A stretch of DNA of 64,000 nt from SXOA01 sp046593355 (GCA_046593355.1 JBKJNY010000102.1:62001-126000); one strand, 5' to 3'. Numbered from the stretch's first letter, positions 36,042 to 44,971 are shown. Translations and numbers: made by a program. The notes: generated by a model from the sequence alone, not told the origin.

Positions 36042-37406
36042 CTAGGGCCGCGTCCGTTCCGCCAGCCGGATTTGCCCCTGCAAGGTCTCGGTCCCGCGGA
36101 TGATGTAGAACACGACCGGCTCCTCCTTGGAGATTTCTTCGCGCTCCAGAATGTAGGCGATGTTCTCCAGGGAAGTGGTTTCCCAGATGTGCATGCCGAC
36201 CAGCACGTCGCCGGTGCGAATTCCCTGCTGCCAGGCCGGGCTGCTCTTGCGGACGTCCAGCACTCGCAGCCCGCCGTGGTAACGCGAATTGAGCTGCTTG
36301 AAATCGTTGTCGTTCATCGGCGAAAGCTTGATGCCCAGTGTTCCCCACACCCGTTCGTTCAGTCCCGGCTTGCCAGGCCGGGCGCTGGAAACCATGGCCA
36401 GCTTGCCGGTAATAGGAGAGTCTTTCCGCACCGCCGTGACGGCCAGCTCTTCGCCGGCACGCTGGCCGAGAAACGCGAACTCAATATCCAAGGCCCGCTC
36501 AATCTTCCGTCCGTTGACCTCGGTGACGATATCCCCCGCTTGCAGGCCGGCTTTGTCCGCGGGGCTGTCTTTCTTGACGCTGCTCACGGCGAAGGCTCGC
36601 CGGTCCGGCTCGACGATGGACTTGCCGACGATGCCGTGCGAGCTTTGCTCCAGCTTCTCGGTGCTCATCAGCCGGGCGGCCACTTCCAGGGCGTCATCGA
36701 TCGGTATGGCAAAGCCGATGCCCTGGGCGCCGACCCGCACGGCCACATTGATGGCGATCGTTTCGCCATCGATGTTGATCAGCGGACCGCCGGAGTTGCC
36801 GGGATTAATCGCGGCATCGGTCTGGATTAGGTTGAAGTATTTCTGGTCGTCGCTGACCTGTACCGTGCGCGTGAGGGCGCTGATGTGGCCGATGGTTGTC
36901 GTGTGCGGGTAGCCATAGGCGTTGCCGATGGCAATGACATCCTCGCCCACCATCAGGTCGCACGAAGTGCCGAACTTGATCGGCCGCAATTCTTCCTTCA
37001 CATCGACCTTGATGACGGCCAGATCCGTCTTCGGATCATGGGCAATCAGCTTGGCAACCACCTCCCGTTCGTCGTGGAGCGACACCTGGATCTGGGTGAC
37101 CCCTTCCACGACGTGGTAGTTGGTCACGATGTAGCCGCGGGGATCAATGATGATGCCCGTCCCCATGCCGTTGACTTGCTTGGCATCTTGCGACTCGCCA
37201 CGGACCGTCTTCCGCCCGTGGATGTTCACGATGGAGGGCCTGGCATCGGCGACGGCCCGCACGATGGGGGATCGGCGCAGCTCGCTGGCCTTTGCGGCGG
37301 GATAAGCGAGCACCGGCATGAATGGCGACGAAGCCACCGCCGCGCACGCGAGAGACAGGCCGGAGAGCCAGCGGCGGGATGCGGAGCGGAGGCGATGATC
37401 GGGCAT
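36042..37406 (-). CDS. HtrA/DegP-like serine protease with two PDZ domains
   Basis: The 454-residue product has a signal peptide (about residues 1-35). A trypsin-like domain follows with catalytic His98 (TNYHVVEG), Asp128 (DPKTDLAVIK) and Ser205 (NPGNSGGPL). PDZ domains lie at about 265-350 (PADKAGLQAGDIVTEVNGR) and 370-450 (PAWQQGIRTGDVLVGMHIW). It is likely a periplasmic quality-control protease. ATG at 37406 gives a proper signal peptide. The same frame stays open upstream to 38165, but that covers another gene and a repeat. Confidence 0.9.
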   Translation of the reverse strand: MPDHRLRSASRRWLSGLSLACAAVASSPFMPVLAYPAAKASELRRSPIVRAVADARPSIVNIHGRKTVRGESQDAKQVNGMGTGIIIDPRGYIVTNYHVVEGVTQIQVSLHDEREVVAKLIAHDPKTDLAVIKVDVKEELRPIKFGTSCDLMVGEDVIAIGNAYGYPHTTTIGHISALTRTVQVSDDQKYFNLIQTDAAINPGNSGGPLINIDGETIAINVAVRVGAQGIGFAIPIDDALEVAARLMSTEKLEQSSHGIVGKSIVEPDRRAFAVSSVKKDSPADKAGLQAGDIVTEVNGRKIERALDIEFAFLGQRAGEELAVTAVRKDSPITGKLAMVSSARPGKPGLNERVWGTLGIKLSPMNDNDFKQLNSRYHGGLRVLDVRKSSPAWQQGIRTGDVLVGMHIWETTSLENIAYILEREEISKEEPVVFYIIRGTETLQGQIRLAERTRP

Positions 37407-37660
37407 GAGGGGCTCGTCAAGGCTGGGGCAGTCAGGCCTGCGGACCGCCATCCAGCGCCACGGGTACTGGCGCGGAGAAGTGGCGTGGGCGAGGAATCCA
37501 CAAGGCTCATCGGTCCCGCCGAATTGACTGCTTGACGAGAGGGGGCGTCGCCCGCAGACTCGCTCTACCTTCACAGAGCCTGATAAACTTTGCGGGCTGG
37601 GAAGCGGAAAGATTGCCGCCCGCGGGATTTGCGGCAGATGCTGGCAAAGAGTTCCAAGGC

Positions 37661-38116
37661 TTACTTGGCTGGCTCGACCGGAAGCAGCGCTGGCGTGGGC
37701 TCGCCGTCGGTTTCTGAATCCACGGGTGGCACGCCCACTGCTTTGCGTGGGCGTGAAGGGACGCCGTGAACACTCCCACTCAAAGCAGTGGGCGTGCCAC
37801 CCATGCCCGGTGCTAGCAGCGACGGATCGACAGCGACCGGCAGTATCGCCGGATACTGAGGCTGCGTTTCGAACACCGGATGAGTCGGCAGCGGGTGATA
37901 TCGGGGAATCGGCGAAGCCACCGCGGGTGCGGGCACGGGCGGGGACAACGATCCTCGGCGGAGAACTTTGGGATGGCCGGGACGACCGCCACCACTCACA
38001 AAGGAACCGTCCCCTTCTGGGCAAACCGGCCCGCAGCAGCAGCCCGCTAGCGTAGCCAGCAACAGGCCGCTGCAACAGCGGACCGCTAGCGTCGACGAAA
38101 GCCGAAGGGAAGGCAT
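37661..38116 (-). CDS. Small lipoprotein carrying an in-frame palindrome
   Basis: The 151-residue product has a lipobox LATLAGC with Cys26, then a Pro-rich region. Residues about 105-131 (GMGGTPTALSGSVHG and on) are the translation of the repeat at 37724-37802, after which the reading resumes with DSETDGEPTPALLPVEPAK. The frame is open across the palindrome, so the element was accepted or tolerated inside the gene. No family is recognised. It is the only good coding frame in this stretch, but it is short. Confidence 0.6.
   Translation of the reverse strand: MPSLRLSSTLAVRCCSGLLLATLAGCCCGPVCPEGDGSFVSGGGRPGHPKVLRRGSLSPPVPAPAVASPIPRYHPLPTHPVFETQPQYPAILPVAVDPSLLAPGMGGTPTALSGSVHGVPSRPRKAVGVPPVDSETDGEPTPALLPVEPAK
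37724..37802. repeat. GGGTGGCACGCCCACTG palindrome, copy 3, inside a gene
   Basis: The arms are 37724-37755 and 37771-37802, with a 15-base loop. It is the same family as the copies at 35240 and 35951. This copy lies inside the coding sequence 37661-38116 and is read through in frame. Confidence 0.9.
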
Positions 38117-38168
38117 CGAGATTATCCTGACGAAGTGTCATCATTATCGGCCCTCCCCACCGCACACT

Positions 38169-39461
38169 TTACCGAGCCGGCAAATTCTGCCTGGCTTCTT
38201 CGTTTTGACTTTGCTTCTCCGGCCGCTTGGCCACTCCCTGCAAAAGCTGCAACAGCAGGAACAGGACAATCGGCACCAACAAATAGAACGGCCAGGCCCG
38301 CCAGAACGCCGACTCGCGGAGCGGCAGTTGCAAGCCCTCGACGGCAGCGGCAACGAGGACCGCCACGAAGGTACCGGAAAGCATCAGGCAGCCGCCAACG
38401 GCCATGACTCCTTTGAACGACTGCTCTTCGGAATGCTCTTCGCCGAAAAACTCCACCGCCCGTCCGCGCGCCAGGCTGCGATCCACGCTTTCGGCCACTT
38501 CCACGTCGCGGCAGGCGGCCAGCCACGAAGACTCTTGCTGGTCATGCCCCGCGAGCTTTTGGCTGACGATGTTAAGGGCCGCGCTGAATTCGTTTTGCGA
38601 TGGAAACTCCGATGTTGCCATTTCCGACGAGCCCCCACCAGACACTTTCACCACCGCGGAAGGCGATACGCCGCTGGACTGCGAAAGCACGGCGCGACCG
38701 CGAGCGCCCATGACGGTGACTTGTAGTTTTTCCGCGTGCGCCGCGGGCATAACCATCCAGCGGGCCGCGAATGGCACCTCGCCCGATAAATGGACCGCGA
38801 GGTTCTCCAAGGGCGGGAGCGTCTTGGAGCGCGGCCCCAGAGGATCGACCGTTTCTCCCACCGCGGCACCGGTGGCGCTCATCTTGTGAATGGGTCCTAA
38901 GAACTCTCGCGCCAGAGATACATCGCGGGCAAGCTGCGCCAGCACCCTCGGGCGACTGCGACTGGTCATTTCTCGCTCGAACAGGATTTGCTCCACGGAA
39001 CCTATCGGGGAGGTGTCACTAGTGAGGACAAGGTTCGCCAGCGCTTCCAGGGCAGCGCGATTCTGCCCGGGAATGAACGGCAGGATGATGCCTTTGCTGT
39101 CGCCGCGAATCATGTCGAGCTCAAAACCCACCAGCGCCTCGCAGCCCGGATGAATCACCACCAGCGGCACCGCTTCCTGCACCAGCTTGCGAAGCTGGTC
39201 GTTCCGCCGTTCGTCCGCCGCAAAGCCGGTGCTGCGGGAAGGATCGAGCCGGCCGCGGGAGACGATGACCACGTCCGCCAGATTGCCGAGCAGCAGCGTC
39301 TCCCAGTCCTCGTCGAGCCGGGCGCTGGGGGCGAGCGCCTGGACCTGCGACTGGAACTCCGCCGTGTCATAGGCGGCGACGAGCGCATGGTCCCCGTCAG
39401 CAATGGCCCCTTGGACCAAAGCCAGCGTTTCGTCGTCGCAGCCGAGGAGTGCCAGTTTCAT
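38169..39461 (-). CDS. Rossmann-like (Gfo/Idh/MocA-type) membrane protein
   Basis: The 430-residue product starts MKLALLGCDDETLALVQGAI, like the nucleotide-binding end of Gfo/Idh/MocA oxidoreductases, though the glycine pattern is weak. The next 180 residues fit that fold loosely (LADVVIVSRG). The C-terminus has two hydrophobic helices (about 355-380 and 395-415) and a Gln/Lys tail. No catalytic residue can be named. The upstream extension to 39554 lies in a palindrome and is rejected. Confidence 0.6.
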   Translation of the reverse strand: MKLALLGCDDETLALVQGAIADGDHALVAAYDTAEFQSQVQALAPSARLDEDWETLLLGNLADVVIVSRGRLDPSRSTGFAADERRNDQLRKLVQEAVPLVVIHPGCEALVGFELDMIRGDSKGIILPFIPGQNRAALEALANLVLTSDTSPIGSVEQILFEREMTSRSRPRVLAQLARDVSLAREFLGPIHKMSATGAAVGETVDPLGPRSKTLPPLENLAVHLSGEVPFAARWMVMPAAHAEKLQVTVMGARGRAVLSQSSGVSPSAVVKVSGGGSSEMATSEFPSQNEFSAALNIVSQKLAGHDQQESSWLAACRDVEVAESVDRSLARGRAVEFFGEEHSEEQSFKGVMAVGGCLMLSGTFVAVLVAAAVEGLQLPLRESAFWRAWPFYLLVPIVLFLLLQLLQGVAKRPEKQSQNEEARQNLPAR

Positions 39462-39468
39462 GATTTTC

Positions 39469-39586
39469 TGTAGGGTGCATGAGCGCCAGCGAAATGAACG
39501 CGGGAGCGATATTCGATGGCCGGGTTGACCCAACCTGCTTGCGGCATCATTCACGCGTGCATGGCGCTTCGCTTATGCACCCTACA
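39469..39586. repeat. TGTAGGGTGCAT palindrome, copy 1
   Basis: The outer ends TGTAGGGTGCAT (39469-39480) and ATGCACCCTACA (39575-39586) are exact reverse complements. The inner parts (CGCCAGCGAAATGAACGC and GCGTGCATGGCGCTTCG) are only partly so. Total length is 118 bases. The right end supplies the TAG stop (39582-39584, minus strand) of the SDR gene. A second copy is at 55916-56030. Confidence 0.85.
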
Positions 39587-40367
39587 ACCTCCGAATATGA
39601 AAACCGCCGTCGACATGAATCCGCTCACCGGTGCAGAACGGTATTTCGCCGCGCACCAGAGCCGCCACCGCCGCCGCAACGTCTTCGGGTTGTCCCCAGC
39701 GGCGAATGGGGGTCAAGCCGCCGGCAATCAATTCGTCGTATTTCTGCTTGACCGGCTCGGTCATGTCGCTGGCGATAATGCCGGGACAGACCTCAAACAC
39801 GTTGACGTTGTGGGGGGCCAGGCGTTCCGCGAAGAGCCAGGTCATCATCTGCAGGGCCGATTTGGCGATGCAGTAGTCCGCCCGATTCACGGAAACCGCC
39901 AGCGCCGAGATGGAGGAGATATTCACAATCGTCCCCCGCTCCATCGTCTTGGCCTCGATCAGCCGCAGCATTTCGTTAGCCGCCGCCTGAGCCAGAAAGA
40001 ACGGCCCCTTCAAGTTCGTGGCAAAAACTTCGTCCCACCCTTCCTCCGTCGCCTCCAGAATGTCACGCCGTCCCGGCGACGTAATGCCCGCGTTGTTCAC
40101 CAGCACGTCCAGCCGCCCGAACTTCGCTAGCGTCGATTCCACCAGTCTCTGGCGGTCGGCACCGTTTCCCACATCCGCCTGAATAGCCACCGCCGACCCG
40201 CCGCCGGACTCAATCTCGGCAACCTCCTCCTCAGCCTTGTCGCGACTGCGGACATAGTTCACAGCTACGCCGAACCCTTCTTTCGCCAAGCGCAGGGCGA
40301 TTGCTCGACCGATGCCGCGGGAGGCACCAGTGACTAGAGCAGCCGGCTTGGTGAAATTCGAGGTCAT
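39582..40367 (-). CDS. SDR-family oxidoreductase (3-oxoacyl-ACP reductase-like)
   Basis: The 261-residue product is a classical short-chain dehydrogenase. The cofactor motif TGASRGIG is at 13-20, NNAG at 91-94, catalytic Ser near 152, and Tyr165-x3-Lys169. The segment PGIIASDMTEP and the C-terminal HVDGGFHI fit the FabG-like group. It uses NAD(P)H to reduce or oxidise a ketone or alcohol; the substrate is unknown. Its TAG stop lies in the repeat at 39469-39586, so the last residues may have been altered by the insertion. Confidence 0.9.
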   Translation of the reverse strand: MTSNFTKPAALVTGASRGIGRAIALRLAKEGFGVAVNYVRSRDKAEEEVAEIESGGGSAVAIQADVGNGADRQRLVESTLAKFGRLDVLVNNAGITSPGRRDILEATEEGWDEVFATNLKGPFFLAQAAANEMLRLIEAKTMERGTIVNISSISALAVSVNRADYCIAKSALQMMTWLFAERLAPHNVNVFEVCPGIIASDMTEPVKQKYDELIAGGLTPIRRWGQPEDVAAAVAALVRGEIPFCTGERIHVDGGFHIRRL

Positions 40368-40474
40368 GGCTGGTGATTAGAAAGCGATAAGGGGTGATAA
40401 GGCGGTTTTATTCAGGTTTTTTTGGAATTAGTTGCCTCCATAAGACTATATATACAAAGGACTTAAGTGCTAAA

Positions 40475-40504
40475 TTGCGGTGAATAATGGCCTCTCATTA
40501 TACT
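40475..40504 (+). promoter_or_regulatory. Weak sigma-70-like promoter candidate
   Basis: TTGCGG at 40475-40480 and TATACT at 40499-40504 are separated by 18 bases in the AT-rich gap upstream of the AhpD-like gene. The -35 box is poor, the gene starts 430 bases downstream, and planctomycete promoter rules are not well known. Confidence 0.2.
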
Positions 40505-40542
40505 TCCCTAACCGGGTGGTTTTATAAGTGGTTTTTTGATTC

Positions 40543-40617
40543 GGGGTCGGGAGTCTTTGGCGTCAAAGGACGACCGATTGTCATTACGCGCGGCGGCCAA
40601 AGACTCTAGGGCCCCCT
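40543..40617. repeat. GGGGTCGGGAG palindrome, copy 1 (degenerate)
   Basis: GGGGTCGGGAGTCTTTGGC begins at 40543, and its counterpart GGCCAAAGACTC followed by TAGGGCCCCCT ends at 40617. The match between the arms is imperfect. Confidence 0.75.
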
Positions 40618-40828
40618 GACGTTCCATCAGTATCGACGGTCATATTTTAGCAGTCCTGGAGTATCTCGGTGCGTACCGATACTTCCTCGGAGTCCGACAA
40701 GCATCCGTTCGGCAGGCGGGCAGTTTCCCATTGGCGCTTCGTAATGAAACAATTGTATACATTCTGGTTGGCACCGTCAATGACTTCCAGAAGATTTTTT
40801 GCTAAGTTTATTGGAGCTGCCAGATCAA

Positions 40829-40900
40829 GGGGTCGGGAGTCTTTGGCGTCAGCGGTCATTGCCAACAGAACAGTCTATGACGCCAAAGACTCCCGACCCC
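40829..40900. repeat. GGGGTCGGGAG palindrome, copy 2 (perfect)
   Basis: The arms 40829-40851 and 40878-40900 are exact 23-base reverse complements around a 26-base loop. They have the same GGGGTCGGGAG head and TCTTTGGCGTCA tail as the neighbouring copy. Confidence 0.92.
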
Positions 40901-40932
40901 CTCACTCGCTCAAACCCAGCCGGACGTTCCCC

Positions 40933-41352
40933 ATGACTTCCCGTCTCGCCACCGTTACCCCCGTCGCCGAATCAGCCGCCACCGGCAAGGTCGCGAAAAT
41001 ATTCGCCGACATCAAGCGGACGAAGAACATCGACTTCGTTCCGAACCTCTGGCGGGTCCTGGCGACCAGCCCGGATCAGCTTGAGCTTATCTGGACTCGG
41101 CTCAAGGCGCTGATGCACCCCGAAGCTGCCGGGCGGACCAGCCCGCTGGATGCCAGGACGCGGGAAGTCATCGCCCTTGCCGTCTCCGCCACCAACGGCT
41201 GCCGGTACTGCGTCAATTCGCACACCGCCGCGCTCAAAAAGCAGGGGGTGGATGACGCCGCACTGGGGGAAATCTTGGGTATTGTGGCCCTCTTCAACTC
41301 CACCAACGCCCTGGCCGATGGCTACCAGGTGGAACCCGATATTCTGCCGTAA
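40933..41352 (+). CDS. Carboxymuconolactone decarboxylase-family (AhpD-like) protein
   Basis: The 139-residue product is an all-helical AhpD-like protein with the redox motif Cys90-Arg-Tyr-Cys93 and His97 (NGCRYCVNSHTAA). Family members act as peroxidase-linked disulfide reductases or decarboxylases; the CxxC and His suggest the former. ATG at 40933 was chosen because the frame upstream runs through a palindrome. A palindrome also follows 9 bases after the stop. Confidence 0.88.
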   Translation: MTSRLATVTPVAESAATGKVAKIFADIKRTKNIDFVPNLWRVLATSPDQLELIWTRLKALMHPEAAGRTSPLDARTREVIALAVSATNGCRYCVNSHTAALKKQGVDDAALGEILGIVALFNSTNALADGYQVEPDILP

Positions 41353-41361
41353 CGGTGCCTC

Positions 41362-41437
41362 GGGGTCAGGAGGAGTTTTCGCGGCAGTGTTTTCCGGCGA
41401 GATAGGATTGGCAGGCGCGAAAACACCTCCCGACCCC
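41362..41437. repeat. GGGGTCGGGAG palindrome, copy 3
   Basis: GGGGTCAGGAGGAGTTTTCG at 41362 pairs with CGAAAACACCTCCCGACCCC ending at 41437. Here the tail of the arm is GAGTTTTCGCG rather than TCTTTGGCGTCA. It lies 9 bases after the AhpD-like gene and 20 bases before the next start. Confidence 0.88.
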
Positions 41438-41457
41438 TTTCCGTTAAACTCACCTAA

Positions 41458-41982
41458 ATGTCCAACCCGCTCCTGCGACCGAATGACCCACGGTTCACCA
41501 AGCCGAACCTGCTTGATGCCCAGGGGAAGAACATATTCGCAGAGGGCAAGGGGAACGAAGTCGCCGCAGCCGCTGCGGTACAACCCGACGGCTCCACCGT
41601 CCCGGACGAAAACGTCTACAGCGGCTCCGTGGAAAGCACTCCCTACCAGCCGCGGTATGAAGTGAGCCAGAGACATCGCGGCACGCTGCTGATGGTGCTG
41701 GCGTGTACGGGACTGATTTTCTCTCTCTGCGGAGTGAGCTCCCTGGCGGGTTGGTGGGTGCTGGGCTGGATCCCTTCGTTCCTGGCGATTGTTCCCGCGG
41801 GCTGCGCGCTGGGACTCGGTTGGCAAGATTTGCGAGCCATGCGCATGGGGGCAATGGACCCCAAGGGGCAGAATCTGACGCAAACGGCCTTCTGGATGGG
41901 GGCGCTGGGGGTCTTCAGCTCCCTGGCGATGGACGCCACGGTTCTGTTTTTCGTGATCAACTTTCTGATGGAGCTTGTTTAG
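41458..41982 (+). CDS. Hypothetical membrane protein
   Basis: The 174-residue product has a polar N-terminal third, then hydrophobic segments at about residues 77-97, 100-122 and 145-172. The pattern of TM, short loop, TM, and a small cytoplasmic loop (GWQDLRAMRMGAMDPKG) is similar to DUF4190-like proteins, but I do not claim the family. It lies between two palindromes. Confidence 0.65.
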   Translation: MSNPLLRPNDPRFTKPNLLDAQGKNIFAEGKGNEVAAAAAVQPDGSTVPDENVYSGSVESTPYQPRYEVSQRHRGTLLMVLACTGLIFSLCGVSSLAGWWVLGWIPSFLAIVPAGCALGLGWQDLRAMRMGAMDPKGQNLTQTAFWMGALGVFSSLAMDATVLFFVINFLMELV

Positions 41983-41997
41983 GCAGGACTGCTCGGC

Positions 41998-42099
41998 ACT
42001 AGCCCGACGCGCAAGTGAGGGAGAGCAAATTCAGCGCTGTCGAAACCGTCGGAAATCGCGTACGGCATCGTCGCTCCCTCTCTTGCGCGTCGGGCTAGT
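41998..42099. repeat. CTAGCCCGACGCGCAAG palindrome
   Basis: The arms 41998-42022 and 42075-42099 are reverse complements in 24 of 25 positions. The loop is 52 bases and contains a smaller inverted pair (GCGCTGTCGAAACC and later CGTCGCTCC) that is not convincing. From memory, the arm sequence resembles a widely dispersed element in planctomycete genomes. Confidence 0.88.
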
Positions 42100-42247
42100 A
42101 TTCGCCGCAGACCCTTTACGACAACGGCATTCAGCGGGACAATAAAGACAAATACCCCCGTTTTCCTCACTTGCCTCGTTGTGGCCCCGTTTGCTATGGA
42201 TAGCACGGTCTTTGCGGTAGCGCAGGTTCCTAGAAAAAGGCTGGTCG

Positions 42248-44968
42248 ATGTCTGATACGAAAACGCTGGCTCAGGCCGAAGCACCCCCGACGGAGCCCTA
42301 TGTAGTTCAGGTCCACGACATCGACCCCGCGGAGACGCAGGAATGGCTGGAATCGCTCGAATATGTCCTGAAAACTAAAGGGACCGAGCGGGCCAAGTAT
42401 CTGCTCTCCGTGCTGGAAAGCGAGGCCACCGAAAAGGGGGTGGAGCTGCCGCACCCGCTCAACACGCCGTACATCAACACGATTCCGCATAGCGCCCAGG
42501 CGCGCTACCCCGGCAACCGCGAAATCGAGCGGCGGATCAAGAGCATCATCCGCTGGAACGCGATGGCGATGGTGCACCGGGCCAACAAGAAGGACGACGG
42601 GCTGGGCGGACATATTTCCACTTTCGCCTCCTCCGCGACCCTCTACGAAGTCGGCTTCAACCACTTCTTCCGCGGCCGGGGCGAAAGCGGCTACGACGGG
42701 GACCAGATTTATATCCAGGGGCACGCTTCTCCCGGCATTTACTCGCGGGCTTTCCTCGAAGGCCGGCTGACCGAGAAGCACCTCGATAACTTCCGCCGCG
42801 AGTTGCAGCCGCACGGCGGCCTGTCGTCGTATCCGCACCCCTGGCTAATGCCGACGTTTTGGGAATTCCCCACGGTCTCGATGGGCCTGGGCCCGATCAT
42901 GGCCATCTACCAGGCCCGCTTCAACCTCTACCTTCAGGATCGCGGTATCAGCGACACCAGCCAGAAAAAGGTCTGGGCGTTCCTCGGTGACGGCGAATGC
43001 GATGAGCCGGAATCGCTCGGCGCGATCACGCTGGCCGGCCGCGAAAAGCTCGACAACTTGATTTTCGTGGTCAACTGTAACTTGCAGCGGCTGGATGGCC
43101 CGGTGCGCGGCAATGGCAAAATCATTCAGGAGCTGGAAGGGCTGTTCCGCGGAGCCGGCTGGAACGTGATCAAAGTCATTTGGGGAGACGACTGGGATCA
43201 GCTTCTGGAACGAGACGAAACAGGACTGCTCGCCAAGCGGATGGAGGAGGTGGTCGATGGCGAGTATCAGAAATACACCGTCATGCCGGGCTCCTACGTT
43301 CGCGAAAACTTCTTCGGCAAATATCCAGAGCTGCTCAAGCTCGTCGAAAGTTACTCGGACGAAAAGCTGGTGAAGCTCCGCCGCGGCGGCCACGACCCGG
43401 AAAAAGTCTACACCGCTTACAAAGCAGCTGTCGAACACAAGGGGCAACCGACGGTCATCCTGGCCAAGACCATCAAGGGCTACGGCCTGGGCGAAGCGGG
43501 CGAGGGGAAAAACGTCGCCCACAACAACAAGAAGCTCAACGAGCAGGAATTGGTGGAGTTCCGCACCCGCTTCGGCATCCCGATTTCCGACGAGCAGATT
43601 GCCAAAACGCCGTTCTACTTGCCGCCGGCGGAAAGCACGGAGATGAAATACCTCCGCGAACGGCGAGTGGGCCTCGGCGGTCCCATCCCCAGCCGGCCCA
43701 AGGACCATCCCCGCACCGAAGTCCCGCGGCTCGATGCATACAAGCCCTTTCTGGGCGGCAGCGAGGGGAAGGAGATGTCCACCACGATGGGCTTCGTCCG
43801 GCTGCTCCAGCGCCTCTGCCGCGACAAGAAAATCGGCAAATACGTTGTGCCGATTGTGCCCGACGAATCGCGGACCTTCGGCATGGAGGGGATGTTCTCC
43901 GAGATCGGCATCTACTCGCACATCGGCCAGCTCTATGAGCCGGTCGATTCGCACCTACTTGCCAAATACAAGGAAGCGACCGACGGGCAAATCCTGGAAG
44001 AAGGCATCACCGAAGCGGGCAGCATGTCCAGCTTCAATGCCGCGGGGACCGCCTATTCCTCGCACGGCGTCAACATGATGCCGTTCTACATCTATTACTC
44101 GATGTTCGGCTTCCAGCGGGTTGGGGATCTGATTTGGGCCGCGGCGGACATGCGGGCCAAGGGGTTTCTGATCGGCGGCACCGCGGGGCGGACCACCCTC
44201 AACGGCGAAGGCCTGCAACATCAGGACGGCCACAGCCTGCTCAACGCCATCGCCTTCCCCACCGTGCGGGCCTACGACCCGGCGTACACTTACGAGCTGG
44301 CGGTCATCGTCCTCGACGGCATGAAGCGGCTCTACGAGGACGGCGAGACCGGCATGTATTATCTGATGGCCGGCAATGAGAACTACGTCCATCCCGAAAT
44401 GCCCGCGGGTGTGGAAGATGGCATCGTCCGCGGCATGTACAAGCTGGCGACCAGGCAGGCGGACAAATCCATGCTCAAGGTCAATCTCTTCGGCAGCGGG
44501 GCCATTTTGCGGCACACGCTCTTGGCGGCTGATTTGCTCGCCGAAAAGTATGGCATCAGCAGCAATGTCTGGAGCGTCACCAGCTACACCCAGTTACGGC
44601 GGGACTGCCACACTTGCGAGCGCTGGAACATGTTCCACCCCGCCGACACGCCGCGGAAGAGCTACGTGGAAGAAACGCTCGCCGGCGAGAAGGGGCTGTT
44701 CATTGCCGCCAGCGACTACGTGCGAGCCTTGCCCGAGCAGATTTCCCGCTGGGTTCCCGGCGAGCTGTTTGCCCTCGGCACCGACGGCATGGGGCGCAGC
44801 GAAACCCGCGAAACTCTCCGTCGCCACTTCGAGGTGGATGCCGAGTGCATCGCCTACGCCACGCTGTACCGGCTGTTAAAGCGAGGCGAGCTTGACGCCG
44901 CGATCGTGACGAAGGCGATCAAGGACCTGGGGATAGACCCCGAAAAAGCCGACCCGTATTTTGCCTAA
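42248..44968 (+). CDS. aceE: Pyruvate dehydrogenase E1 component (homodimeric)
   Basis: E1 decarboxylates pyruvate with thiamine diphosphate and passes the acetyl group to the lipoyl domain of E2. The 906-residue length and single-chain layout match the homodimeric AceE type. The ThDP motif is GDGECDEPES with NCNLQRLDG at about 240-280. Further AceE landmarks are HISTFASSATLYEVGFNHFF, the GQLYEPVDSH region and RDCHTCERWNM near the C-terminus. It is followed by aceF. No E3 gene is in the window. Confidence 0.97.
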   Translation: MSDTKTLAQAEAPPTEPYVVQVHDIDPAETQEWLESLEYVLKTKGTERAKYLLSVLESEATEKGVELPHPLNTPYINTIPHSAQARYPGNREIERRIKSIIRWNAMAMVHRANKKDDGLGGHISTFASSATLYEVGFNHFFRGRGESGYDGDQIYIQGHASPGIYSRAFLEGRLTEKHLDNFRRELQPHGGLSSYPHPWLMPTFWEFPTVSMGLGPIMAIYQARFNLYLQDRGISDTSQKKVWAFLGDGECDEPESLGAITLAGREKLDNLIFVVNCNLQRLDGPVRGNGKIIQELEGLFRGAGWNVIKVIWGDDWDQLLERDETGLLAKRMEEVVDGEYQKYTVMPGSYVRENFFGKYPELLKLVESYSDEKLVKLRRGGHDPEKVYTAYKAAVEHKGQPTVILAKTIKGYGLGEAGEGKNVAHNNKKLNEQELVEFRTRFGIPISDEQIAKTPFYLPPAESTEMKYLRERRVGLGGPIPSRPKDHPRTEVPRLDAYKPFLGGSEGKEMSTTMGFVRLLQRLCRDKKIGKYVVPIVPDESRTFGMEGMFSEIGIYSHIGQLYEPVDSHLLAKYKEATDGQILEEGITEAGSMSSFNAAGTAYSSHGVNMMPFYIYYSMFGFQRVGDLIWAAADMRAKGFLIGGTAGRTTLNGEGLQHQDGHSLLNAIAFPTVRAYDPAYTYELAVIVLDGMKRLYEDGETGMYYLMAGNENYVHPEMPAGVEDGIVRGMYKLATRQADKSMLKVNLFGSGAILRHTLLAADLLAEKYGISSNVWSVTSYTQLRRDCHTCERWNMFHPADTPRKSYVEETLAGEKGLFIAASDYVRALPEQISRWVPGELFALGTDGMGRSETRETLRRHFEVDAECIAYATLYRLLKRGELDAAIVTKAIKDLGIDPEKADPYFA

Positions 44969-44971
44969 CCC

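Larger units (their letters stand above)
40368..40932. other. AT-rich intergenic region with two palindromes
   Basis: This 565-base gap between divergent genes is richer in A and T than its surroundings, mainly at 40420-40540. It holds the palindromes at 40543-40617 and 40829-40900. The part between them (about 40620-40828) has no convincing gene: a 72-codon frame on the minus strand starts inside a palindrome. A weak promoter-like pair is at 40475 and 40499. Confidence 0.6.

Noticed and set aside
37407..38165. Upstream extension of the HtrA-like protease frame
   Set aside because: The extra 253 residues cover another gene on the same strand in a different frame and a palindrome, and they lack protease features. 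The ATG at 37406 gives a signal peptide.
40647..40865. A 72-codon frame on the minus strand in the AT-rich gap
   Set aside because: Its N-terminus comes from the palindrome at 40829-40900, it has no domain, and no ribosome-binding site is seen.
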